Of a stretch of DNA of 64,000 nucleotides, positions 55,511 through 64,000 are shown piece after piece (the stretch's first letter is position 1; every line of letters begins with the position of its first letter). The notes below the pieces were generated by a model. That model worked only from the letters and a program-made list of their open reading frames with translations, was not told the origin of the DNA and ran no database searches. Position numbers and translations under genes: made by a program. The stretch lies in assembly GCF_007115095.1 (NCBI RefSeq), contig NZ_SULH01000013.1, positions 1 to 64,000 of the forward strand, written 5' to 3'. This stretch comes from Levilactobacillus enshiensis. Its GTDB lineage: Bacteria > Bacillota > Bacilli > Lactobacillales > Lactobacillaceae.

Positions 55511-56475
55511 TGTTTTGGCGCCTCCTCGGAGAAGAGTTGCGTGAGAATGGCGTCCAGACTCCCATTGCGACGGTTCACACTTAAGATGTGACGTGGGTCG
55601 ATTGGTAACGCTACGAGTGCCGTGGCGTTCACTTCATAATGTGTGTTGTCTACTTGTTTGACGTGTGTGGGTAACGGGGCAAGGGGGCCGTCCGTTACAA
55701 TTTCCAGAATTGGTACGGTGGCATAACGACTGATTAGACCAGTCGTGGTGCCATCAAAAATCTTCTTGCCGTGGTTAATGACGGCTACCCGTTGCGCCAG
55801 CGCTTCGATATCCTTGGTGTTGTGGCTAGTCAGGATGATGGTCATCTGTATGTCGTGATTTAGCTGTTTCAAGAAGCGATAGATATTGGCTTGACTGCTG
55901 ACATCAATACCGATCGTCGGTTCATCCAAGAAAAGGATTTCTGGTCGATGGATCAACGCACAGATTAGTTCAAACTTGATGCGTTGGCCCAGCGATAGTT
56001 TGCGAACGGGAACGTGTAGTTGTGGGGTGACAGCGAGTTCTTTGGTGAGAAACGCCAGCCAGGAGGTGAATTGATCACGCGGGATGTGGTAGATTTCTCG
56101 CAACAGAACCAAAGTGTCCAGTGGGGGGAGATCCCATGCCAATTGACTCTTTTGGCTAAGCATCACGCCGATTCGTTGCAGAAAGGCGGCGCGCTTGCGA
56201 AAGGGAATTTCGTCAGTGAAGAGACGGACGCTACCCGTGTTGGCTGGAAGAATCCCGGTCATGAGCTTGATTAAGGTCGTTTTGCCGGCCCCATTAGCGC
56301 CTAATAGGCCGAGAATCTCGCCCCGGTTCACTTGGAGGGAAACATCCTGAATGGCGGCAACGGTACTTTTTTGGCGGTGAAACAAGTCATGCCAGGCGCC
56401 ACTGAAGCCTGATTGCTTGGTAAAGGTGACGTAACTAAAGTCCGTATGAACGATGGAAATAATGGGTGCAGCCAC
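55507..56475 (-). CDS. ABC transporter ATP-binding protein
   Basis: 322 residues. Walker A GANGAGKTTL near residue 63, signature LSLGQRIKFE near 160, Walker B ILFLDEPTIGID near 178 and the His switch TSHNTKDIE. A C-terminal extension of about 90 residues is usual in the ABC-2 subgroup of exporters (Daunorubicin/YadG-like). First gene of the exporter operon; its product energises the two permeases encoded next to it. Confidence 0.93.
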   Translation of the reverse strand: MAAPIISIVHTDFSYVTFTKQSGFSGAWHDLFHRQKSTVAAIQDVSLQVNRGEILGLLGANGAGKTTLIKLMTGILPANTGSVRLFTDEIPFRKRAAFLQRIGVMLSQKSQLAWDLPPLDTLVLLREIYHIPRDQFTSWLAFLTKELAVTPQLHVPVRKLSLGQRIKFELICALIHRPEILFLDEPTIGIDVSSQANIYRFLKQLNHDIQMTIILTSHNTKDIEALAQRVAVINHGKKIFDGTTTGLISRYATVPILEIVTDGPLAPLPTHVKQVDNTHYEVNATALVALPIDPRHILSVNRRNGSLDAILTQLFSEEAPKQ

Positions 56476-56603
56476 GACTATCGCTTCCTAACTTATGGAA
56501 ATTTCATTAATATTTAATCTGATTCTAACTATAGTACTGACTAGATGATTTGTCTATTTGAAAATGACTAAAGTAGGCGGCATGATGAAAGGAAACGCCA
56601 GGC

Positions 56604-56632
56604 TTGCAAAACGGTTGGAAAATGGGTAAACT
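56604..56632 (+). promoter_or_regulatory. Promoter of mnmA
   Basis: TTGCAA (56604-56609), 17 bp, TAAACT (56627-56632) preceded by TGGG. The leader is about 70 nt. Confidence 0.65.
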
Positions 56633-56634
56633 AG

Positions 56635-57831
<1,197 letters not shown>

Positions 57832-57838
57832 ATTTAAC

Positions 57839-57875
57839 AGGGCCTTTTCACTTAAACGGTGAAGAGGCCCTTTTT
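57839..57875 (+). terminator. Rho-independent terminator of mnmA
   Basis: AGGGCCTTTTCAC pairs with GTGAAGAGGCCCT (one wobble), then T-run. Thirteen base pairs. Confidence 0.93.
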
Positions 57876-57941
57876 GTAAGTAACAATTACTTGCTGGAAG
57901 TTAACAATCAAGAGAAAATCGAATTTTCTGGCGGAGTTTCT

Positions 57942-58284
57942 TTGAAATAAGGCATAAAACTGGCATAATATATAGGATGTACTTGTGATCGTCTTGCACG
58001 ATGGCCTCATGGTAATTGACGTGCTTCTCAGCAATGAGGAGCGCGATTTACCGGTTACCAGGCCAACGGGAGTAGCCGTTAGGACTTCTTGTCGCGACAT
58101 TGGCGAGCAGTTGGCTGGTTGTTAACACTTCGCCCGTGAGCTGGCGCATACTTGGTTTCCCCGATTAAATGGGAAGAACACACGCAGAACTGAGTTAGCA
58201 TAACCGCAGTATTTAAACAAATTGTAGTATCCAAATAATTGATAAGAGTGGCATTAGAGCGAGCAGAGAAGGGAAGATTATACG
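57942..58284 (+). ncRNA. Promoter plus structured RNA of unknown class (6S-like or long leader)
   Basis: TTGAAA (57942-57947), 16 bp, CATAAT (57964-57969) is a good promoter. The RNA would contain a long rod: GGCCT/AGGCC (58003-58007, 58060-58064), GGTAAT/ATTTACC, and GTGCTTCTCA/TGAGGAGCGC (58021-58030, 58035-58044) closed by a GCAA tetraloop; then AACGG/CCGTT (58065-58069, 58076-58080), GGCGA/TCGCC and TTCCC/GGGAA (58157-58161, 58171-58175). No open frame and no terminator before 58285. The Bacillus locus order near mnmA and recD2 includes a 6S RNA, so 6S RNA is one option; a 300-nt leader is the other. Confidence 0.45.
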
Positions 58285-58941
58285 TTGAAATTATACTTTA
58301 TTCGTCACGGGAAGACCCAATGGAATTTGGAGGGGCGTTTCCAAGGAGCCGGGGGCGACTCACCCTTGCTGACTGAAAGTTACCAACAGATGGTGCAAGT
58401 CGGTCATTTTCTACGTGACACGCCGTTTACACACGCCTATGCAAGTCCCATCAAGCGTGCGCGGGTGACCGCGCGTCGCGTTGTCCGCGAACTTCATCAA
58501 CGGGTTCCCCTAACATTGATGAGTCGCTTAGAAGAGTTTCACTTGGGCCAAATGGAAGGCATGGCCTTTGACGACGTTCGGCAGCAGTTTCCAGCTGAAT
58601 TAGACGCGTTTCGTAACCATCCGGATCAGTACGACGCGGCGACTATCGGTGGGGAGACCTTTACTGAAGTGATCGACCGGATGACGCCTGCGATTCAGAC
58701 GATTGTGGCAGCTAATCCACGGCCAACGGACAATGTTTTGGTCGTCAGTCACGGGGCAGCGCTGAACGCCGAGATTAACGCCTTACTCGGAACACCACTT
58801 GCTGATTTGCGGAAACGTGGCGGCATTCGGAATACTAGCGTGACTATTTTGGAAACGACTGATGGTCAGCATTTCGACTTGATCGATTGGAATGACACAA
58901 GCTTTTTGACGGCCGCGGCAACGCCGACCGATACAATTTAG
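58285..58941 (+). CDS. Histidine phosphatase family protein (phosphoglycerate mutase-like)
   Basis: 218 residues from TTG 58285 (AAGGGAAG upstream). The catalytic motif LYFIRHGKTQWN is at the start, and VVSHGAALNAEI holds the second His. The family ranges from phosphoglycerate mutases to broad-specificity phosphatases; the short length and missing insert suggest a cofactor-dependent phosphatase rather than glycolytic mutase. The TPR gene follows after 10 bp, and recD2 17 bp after that, so the three form an operon. Confidence 0.9.
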   Translation: MKLYFIRHGKTQWNLEGRFQGAGGDSPLLTESYQQMVQVGHFLRDTPFTHAYASPIKRARVTARRVVRELHQRVPLTLMSRLEEFHLGQMEGMAFDDVRQQFPAELDAFRNHPDQYDAATIGGETFTEVIDRMTPAIQTIVAANPRPTDNVLVVSHGAALNAEINALLGTPLADLRKRGGIRNTSVTILETTDGQHFDLIDWNDTSFLTAAATPTDTI

Positions 58942-58951
58942 GTGATAAATA

Positions 58952-59635
58952 ATGACAGATAAAAATGAAAAGAGTCGTGACACAGACAAGCAGCATTCAG
59001 AACATTTAGTTCATCAATTAGTACAGCGCATTGATACCCATCCTGGGGATGCCGATGCCTATTATGAGTTGGCAACGGTCTTAGTCGACCTAAACTCTTA
59101 CGCACAGGCAGAGGAGCTATTGATGAAGGCTTTGGGATTGTTTGCAGCCCAAACTGACGTTGTGGAGAAACTCCGGTATGGGTTGGGTAACGTGTACTAT
59201 GCGGCGCAGGATTACACGAAGGCAATTCAGCAGTTTGATCAGTTGGGGAGTCAATGGAAGGGTGCCGGTTACCTTATGTTAGCGCAGAGCTACATGGCCA
59301 ACGGGGATCACAAGCGGGCACTGGCTTTTGCTTTAACGGCGTTGACCAGCCAACCACAGGATCCGGCAACGTTACAGGTCGTTGCTGAAAACTTATTGGC
59401 ATTGGGCGATATGGCGCAAGCGGCGCAGTACTATGATCAGGTATTGGCGTTGGATCCTAAGAACGGTCGCGCCAATTTTGATCGGGGCTTAGTGGCAATG
59501 GTTCAAGGCGAGCCCTATGCGACTTACTTTGATCTGGCCAAGCAACAGGACGCTGGTTACTTTGAAAAAGGGCAGCAGCGTTTGGCTGACATTGAACGAT
59601 TTGTGCAAGCGCAACAAGGGAAAACGGACAAGTAA
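58952..59635 (+). CDS. Tetratricopeptide repeat protein
   Basis: 227 residues composed of about five TPR-like helical pairs (for example DADAYYELATVLVDLNSYAQAEELL, given here as DADAYYELATVL and YAQAEELL; then YGLGNVYYAAQDYTKAIQQF; later AENLLALGDMAQAAQYYDQVL). It is a cytosolic protein-interaction scaffold without known partner. The position directly before recD2 matches yrrB-yrrC of Bacillus. Confidence 0.92.
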   Translation: MTDKNEKSRDTDKQHSEHLVHQLVQRIDTHPGDADAYYELATVLVDLNSYAQAEELLMKALGLFAAQTDVVEKLRYGLGNVYYAAQDYTKAIQQFDQLGSQWKGAGYLMLAQSYMANGDHKRALAFALTALTSQPQDPATLQVVAENLLALGDMAQAAQYYDQVLALDPKNGRANFDRGLVAMVQGEPYATYFDLAKQQDAGYFEKGQQRLADIERFVQAQQGKTDK

Positions 59636-59652
59636 CGAAGGGAGGCAAGCAG

Positions 59653-62211
59653 ATGGCAACCGAATCACTGGATTTATTTGCAGCGGATAACGCTGGACAA
59701 GCCGATTACGTGGTCGGCACCGTCAGTGCGGTCTTCTTTGCCAGTAATGATAGCTTTTATAAGGTAATGTTGGTCAAGGTATCGGAGACTAGCTTGGATT
59801 GGCACGAGGACGAGATCGTCGTGACTGGCAACTTTGCGGACATTAAGGATGACGTCACGTACCGTTTCACTGGGAAACGCGTTGAGCATCCAAAATATGG
59901 TGTCCAGTTTCAGGCCGACAATTATCAAAATGAGACGCCGACTTCTCGCAGTGGGCTCATTGCCTATTTGAGTGGTGATGACTTTCCGGGATTGGGGAAG
60001 AAAACGGCGGAAAAAATTGTCGACGGCCTGGGGACGAACGCCATTGAAAAAATCTTAAACGATAGCAGTGTCTTGACCCCCCTTGGCCTGTCACCTAAGG
60101 TCGTCGCAACGTTGGTGAGTCAGCTCCAGACTAATAATGGAATGGAGCAGATCATCATTGGCCTCAACGGCTATGGGTTCGGGAGTACTTTAGCGGCGGC
60201 TATCTATAACCGTTACCAGGAGAAAACGTTGGATGTGATTCACGACAATCCTTACCAACTGGCCGAGGATATCACCGGGGTCAGCTTTAAGCGCGCCGAC
60301 CAGATTGCCACGCAGTTAGGCTACGAAGCGGATCGACCGGAACGGTTGCGGGCGGGGTTGCTCCAGACGCTCAACGACTTGTCGGTGGCTAACGGAGATA
60401 CGTATACGACGGCCAAGCCACTCTTGAACAATGCTTTGAGTCTGCTTGAGAATTCGCGGAATGTGCGGCTAAATCCACAGAGTCTCGCGGATCAATTGCT
60501 CGAGTTAGCCAAGCAACAGAAGGTCGTTGGCGATGAACAACGCATTTATTTGAAATCCTTGTATGATGCAGAATGGCAAATTGCCGAACATCTTCAGCGC
60601 TTGCTCCAAGCCGATGACCACCGACCAGAATTTAGCGAAACCGCGATTAAGAAGCAACTACGCATTGTGGAAAATCAAGCGGACATTGTCTATGACGACT
60701 CGCAGACCTCGGCCTTGGCAGCCGCTATTCGCGCCAAGGTGCTCCTCTTGACTGGTGGGCCGGGGACCGGGAAGACGACGATCATTCGTGGCCTGGTCAA
60801 TCTGTATGCCCGACTATACGACGTGTCATTGGACATCAATGAGTATAAGGACAAGCCATTTCCAATTTTATTAGCCGCACCAACTGGTCGGGCCGCCAAA
60901 CGAATGAGCGAATCGACGGGATTGCCCGCTAGTACGATTCACCGATTGCTGGGGCTGACGGGTCGGGAAAACGATGCGGATGCGGCGGCAACGAAGGATC
61001 TTGAAGGGGGACTCCTGATCATCGACGAAGTTTCGATGGTCGATGTCTACCTCATGAAGACATTGTTGCGTGCCGTGCCCGATGGAATGCAGGTTATTTT
61101 CGTAGGTGACAAGGATCAACTGCCATCAGTTGGTCCTGGACAGGTTTTCCATGACTTGTTGGCTAGCGACCATCTGGACAAGATTCAGTTGGATACGATC
61201 TACCGTCAGGGGGATGGGTCGTCGATCATTCCACTGGCTCATGCGATTAAGAAGGGTCAATTGCCTGCTGACTTTACTAAGAATCAAGCGGATCGCTCAT
61301 TTATTGCCTGCCACGCGGGTCAGGTGCCCGCCGTGATCGATCAAATCGTTGCCAAGGCGCATGCCAAGGGCTTTTCGGCCGCCGACATTCAAGTATTGGC
61401 GCCAATGTACCGTGGAACAGCCGGTATTGATCGGTTGAACGTCGTTTTGCAGGACATTTTAAATCCGAAGAAGAGCGAGCGGTCAAAGGAAGTTGAATTC
61501 CGGAATCAGCATTTTCGAATTGGTGACAAGGTCTTACACCTCGTGAATAGTCCCGAAAATAACGTCTTTAACGGTGATATTGGGACCATTACGGGAATTG
61601 ACCTGGCTAGTGACAAACACAGCGAGGTTAAGTCCGATGCCTTAACGATTGCTTTTGAGCAGACTGAAGTGACCTATTCACGAAATGACTGGAACCGACT
61701 GACCTTGGCCTACTGCATGTCGATTCATAAGTCGCAGGGGTCTGAGTTCAAGCTGGTCATTTTACCAATGGTCAATCAGTATAGTCGGATGCTGCAACGC
61801 AACCTGCTGTACACGGCGGTGACACGGGCGGCGGATATGCTGATTTTAATTGGGGAACCCCAGGCATTTGAGACCTGTGTGACCAATTTGTCGGTCAACC
61901 GGCATACGACGTTGACCTTACGAATCCAATCGGTGATCGCACCGGACGAAAAGCCGGTGCAGTCGCCGGCATCCGCTGATAAAACAACTGAGGCAAAACA
62001 ACCGGCGACAACGGGCGAGTCACAAGGGAGTGAAGCGAGCGAATCGCCGTCATCAGCGGAGTCAACATCGGCTGAAATAACGCCAACACCGACCGAACCA
62101 CAGGATTATCGGTTAACGCCGGAATTGGTTTTGGCTGGGGGGATTGACCCCATGATCGGCATGCAGGGCGTCACCCCGCAACAATTTATGCCATCGGCTC
62201 AAAATAGCTAG
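59653..62211 (+). CDS. recD2: ATP-dependent RecD2 helicase
   Basis: 852 residues. N-terminal OB-like and helix-hairpin-helix region (SGDDFPGLGKKTAEKIV near residue 108), then SF1B helicase domains with Walker A GGPGTGKTTI near 370, IIDEVSMVD near 458, QLPSVGPGQ near 495 and the C-terminal SIHKSQGSEF near 697. It unwinds DNA 5'-3' in repair of replication forks. An unusual Ser/Thr/Glu/Pro-rich tail (about 770-815) separates the core from a final short conserved-looking peptide with GGIDPMIGMQGVTP. Confidence 0.95.
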   Translation: MATESLDLFAADNAGQADYVVGTVSAVFFASNDSFYKVMLVKVSETSLDWHEDEIVVTGNFADIKDDVTYRFTGKRVEHPKYGVQFQADNYQNETPTSRSGLIAYLSGDDFPGLGKKTAEKIVDGLGTNAIEKILNDSSVLTPLGLSPKVVATLVSQLQTNNGMEQIIIGLNGYGFGSTLAAAIYNRYQEKTLDVIHDNPYQLAEDITGVSFKRADQIATQLGYEADRPERLRAGLLQTLNDLSVANGDTYTTAKPLLNNALSLLENSRNVRLNPQSLADQLLELAKQQKVVGDEQRIYLKSLYDAEWQIAEHLQRLLQADDHRPEFSETAIKKQLRIVENQADIVYDDSQTSALAAAIRAKVLLLTGGPGTGKTTIIRGLVNLYARLYDVSLDINEYKDKPFPILLAAPTGRAAKRMSESTGLPASTIHRLLGLTGRENDADAAATKDLEGGLLIIDEVSMVDVYLMKTLLRAVPDGMQVIFVGDKDQLPSVGPGQVFHDLLASDHLDKIQLDTIYRQGDGSSIIPLAHAIKKGQLPADFTKNQADRSFIACHAGQVPAVIDQIVAKAHAKGFSAADIQVLAPMYRGTAGIDRLNVVLQDILNPKKSERSKEVEFRNQHFRIGDKVLHLVNSPENNVFNGDIGTITGIDLASDKHSEVKSDALTIAFEQTEVTYSRNDWNRLTLAYCMSIHKSQGSEFKLVILPMVNQYSRMLQRNLLYTAVTRAADMLILIGEPQAFETCVTNLSVNRHTTLTLRIQSVIAPDEKPVQSPASADKTTEAKQPATTGESQGSEASESPSSAESTSAEITPTPTEPQDYRLTPELVLAGGIDPMIGMQGVTPQQFMPSAQNS

Positions 62212-62219
62212 CTCAGGCG

Positions 62220-62248
62220 TTGCGTTTCGTGACAAAGATTGCGATAAT
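62220..62248 (+). promoter_or_regulatory. Promoter of prs
   Basis: TTGCGT (62220-62225), 17 bp, GATAAT (62243-62248). Confidence 0.7.
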
Positions 62249-62299
62249 ATAGACAGTAAAAATTAACGAATTGTGGGTAATCCCCACTGGGAGGCTGTT

Positions 62300-63283
62300 A
62301 TGGCAGAACACGTCGAAGCTGGCAGAATGAAAGTCTTTGCCTTGAACTCAAACCGACCACTCGCAGAAAAGATTGCGAAGGCCGCCGGAGTTGAACTGGG
62401 AAAAGCAACGATCAAGCACTTTAGTGACGGTGAAATTCAGATCAGTATTGACGAAAGTATCCGGGGCGATGAATTGTTCATTATTCAATCCGTCTCTGAC
62501 CCAGTCAACACCAACCTGATGGAGCTTTTGATCATGGTCGATGCAGCACGTCGGGCAAGTGCGGATAAAATCAACGTAGTCGTTCCGTACTATGGGTACT
62601 CACGAGCTGACAGAAAGGCCCGTTCACGGGAGCCCATTACGGCTAAATTGATTGCATCACTCATGCAGATGGATGGTGTGAGCCGAGTGATTGCGCTGGA
62701 CTTACATGCGGCACAGTTACAAGGGTTCTTCGATATCCCGGTTGACCACTTACAAAGCGACCGGTTGTTGACTAGCTACTTTGAGAACAGTTCCATGGCT
62801 GATGAAGACATCGTGGTCGTGGCACCTGATCACGCCGGTGTGAGTCGGGCCCGTCGATTAGCAGAACTGCTGAGTGCCCCAATTGCCATTATTGACAATC
62901 GTGACGATGCCGAAAATGCGGCCCATCCAGAGGCCGTTATCGGGGACGTGAAGGGGAAGCATGCGATCTTAGTGGATGACATCATTGATACGGCCGTGCG
63001 GATTACCATTTCAGCCGATGCCCTCAAGAAGGCCGGTGCAGCAGACGTCTACGCTTGTGCAACGCACGCGGTCTTGTCTGGGGATGCTACCCAACGAATC
63101 AACGATTCCGTTTTGAAAAAAGTAGTCATTACAGACTCCATTCAGTTGCCAGAGGACAAACAAAGCGACAAGTTCGTGGTGATGTCCGTGGGCGATTTGT
63201 TTGGGAAGGCGATTGACCTGATTTACCATGAAGAACCAGTGGATTCCTTATTCCATCCAGCACCCAAGCGTCAGGAACAGTAA
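62300..63283 (+). CDS. prs: Ribose-phosphate pyrophosphokinase family protein with altered PRPP loop
   Basis: 327 residues from ATG 62300 with GGGAGG upstream. It has class I Prs features: [42 protein letters not shown] and [20 protein letters not shown] (each shortened here). The family makes PRPP from ribose-5-phosphate and ATP. The PRPP-binding loop VDDxIDTAGT is [10 protein letters not shown] here, and the flexible-loop YARxDRK is YSRADRK. Lactobacilli often carry two prs genes; this may be the divergent paralogue with reduced or different activity. Own promoter and strong terminator. Confidence 0.9.
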   Translation: MAEHVEAGRMKVFALNSNRPLAEKIAKAAGVELGKATIKHFSDGEIQISIDESIRGDELFIIQSVSDPVNTNLMELLIMVDAARRASADKINVVVPYYGYSRADRKARSREPITAKLIASLMQMDGVSRVIALDLHAAQLQGFFDIPVDHLQSDRLLTSYFENSSMADEDIVVVAPDHAGVSRARRLAELLSAPIAIIDNRDDAENAAHPEAVIGDVKGKHAILVDDIIDTAVRITISADALKKAGAADVYACATHAVLSGDATQRINDSVLKKVVITDSIQLPEDKQSDKFVVMSVGDLFGKAIDLIYHEEPVDSLFHPAPKRQEQ

Positions 63284-63302
63284 AAATTTTTAAAGTAAAC
63301 GA

Positions 63303-63349
63303 AAAGCACCGAAACGGTCTGAAAAATCAGATGGTTTCGGTGCTTTTTT
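63303..63349 (+). terminator. Rho-independent terminator of prs
   Basis: AAAGCACCGAAA pairs with TTTCGGTGCTTT, with an inner CTGA/TCAG, then T-run. The A-rich left side may also serve the convergent permease gene. Confidence 0.94.
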
Positions 63350-63376
63350 AAAACAGGCAGGACCGGTGTTTTGAAC

Positions 63377-64000
63377 CTATAACAATTTTAAATGTTCCTT
63401 AGGTCGGTCGTAGTCCAACCAACGTTCCAACTGATTTTGGCCAGCCGTGATGATGACGCAGCAGAGCCAATACAGGATGGCAATCGTGATGTAGATCGTC
63501 ATGTAATCCTGATTAGCACCAGCGACGATCTTAGCCTGCATGAACATTTCGGTCACGGTAATCATGGCTGCGAGCGAGGTTCCCTTGAACATGTCGAGTA
63601 AAATGTTGCCGAGGGCGGGAATGCTGATGCGAAAGGCCTGTGGAATGATGATGAAGCGCATGACCTTGCGATAAGATAGTCCAATCGAATAGGCAGCTTC
63701 GTATTGGCCGGGGTCAATGCCCATGAATGCTGAGCGAAAAACCTCGGAGATAAAGGCCGCGGCACCAATCGTAAACGAGAGAATCGCCGCTGGCATGGCA
63801 TCTAGACCAAAGCCAAAGTAGATGATAAACAAGACGACCAGCATTGGCACCCCCCGCATAAAGGAGATGTAAGCACGCGCCAGCCAGTGGAGTGGTTTTA
63901 TATGACTCAGCTGCGCCAGGGTCAGCAACATGCCTAAGATCGTAGCCAGGACAAACGCCATTGCGGTCAAATAGATGGTCATGGGCAGGCCACTTAGAAT
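63377..64000 (-). CDS. Amino-acid ABC transporter permease (5' end outside window)
   Basis: At least 207 residues; the frame stays open to the window edge, so the true start is upstream. Hydrophobic helices, the start-side TxxLTAxAFxLAxxLG pattern of the His/Glu/Gln/Arg/opine permease family, and the EAA loop EAAYSIGLSYRKVMRFIIIPQA that contacts the ATPase are visible (quoted as EAAYSIGLS and IIIPQAFR). It imports amino acids such as glutamine or glutamate; the substrate is not determined. Confidence 0.9.
   Translation of the reverse strand: MLSGLPMTIYLTAMAFVLATILGMLLTLAQLSHIKPLHWLARAYISFMRGVPMLVVLFIIYFGFGLDAMPAAILSFTIGAAAFISEVFRSAFMGIDPGQYEAAYSIGLSYRKVMRFIIIPQAFRISIPALGNILLDMFKGTSLAAMITVTEMFMQAKIVAGANQDYMTIYITIAILYWLCCVIITAGQNQLERWLDYDRPKEHLKLL

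Noticed and set aside
57960-58200. RNase P RNA, tmRNA or SRP RNA.
   Set aside because: Conserved signatures of these RNAs, such as the RNase P GAGGAAAGTCC segment, are not present.

Overview
The window looks like the chromosome of a lactic acid bacterium of the family Lactobacillaceae. The evidence is the typical Lactobacillales division and cell-wall gene order, an LPQTGE sortase anchor, a KxFKxGKxW-type signal peptide, a T-box in front of ileS, and small families such as DUF1831, DUF3397 and DUF4044. The moderate GC content and TagE/GtfA-type glycosyltransferase array would suit Levilactobacillus, Lactiplantibacillus or a neighbour; I cannot fix the species by reading.

Bases 1-23.9 kb form an accessory surface-glycoprotein island. 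It opens with the C-terminal part of a serine-rich repeat protein with an LPQTG anchor. Five paralogous GT4/DUF1975 glycosyltransferases follow, interleaved with two matrixin-like metalloproteases, one intact and one lacking two zinc-ligand histidines. A 3088-residue Ser-Asp repeat adhesin comes next. Two paralogous small membrane proteins ending in a TEYMMxHT...GKYPWE signature are present: one in the glycosyltransferase array, one just behind the giant adhesin. The likely logic is that the glycosyltransferases modify the Ser-rich proteins in the cytoplasm, an accessory Sec system outside this window exports them, and the proteases and small membrane proteins act at the envelope. SecA2, SecY2 and Asp proteins are not in the window.

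Bases 24.2-31.7 kb hold housekeeping genes (cutC, an AI-2E family permease, rlmA, trmL, a FtsK/SpoIIIE translocase) and small membrane proteins. Bases 31.9-45.6 kb are the division/cell-wall cluster: mraZ, rsmH, ftsL, pbp2B, mraY, then a terminator, then murD, murG, divIB, ftsA, ftsZ, sepF, yggT, ylmH and divIVA. A T-box and ileS follow. Bases 49.8-53.2 kb carry a cold-shock protein, a Nudix hydrolase, mtnN, a cysteine desulfurase and DUF1831. A minus-strand ABC-2 exporter operon with a Nudix hydrolase (53.5-56.5 kb) converges on them. Then come mnmA, a possible structured RNA, a phosphoglycerate-mutase-family gene, a TPR protein, recD2, a Prs paralogue with an altered PRPP loop, and a truncated amino-acid ABC permease.

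Between the genes I found a two-copy dispersed element with terminal inverted repeats (30358-30482 and 49349-49523), a nested palindromic element between convergent operons (53263-53459), a perfect inverted repeat that includes the ribosome-binding site of an orphan gene (30521-30588), and several hairpin-rich leaders.
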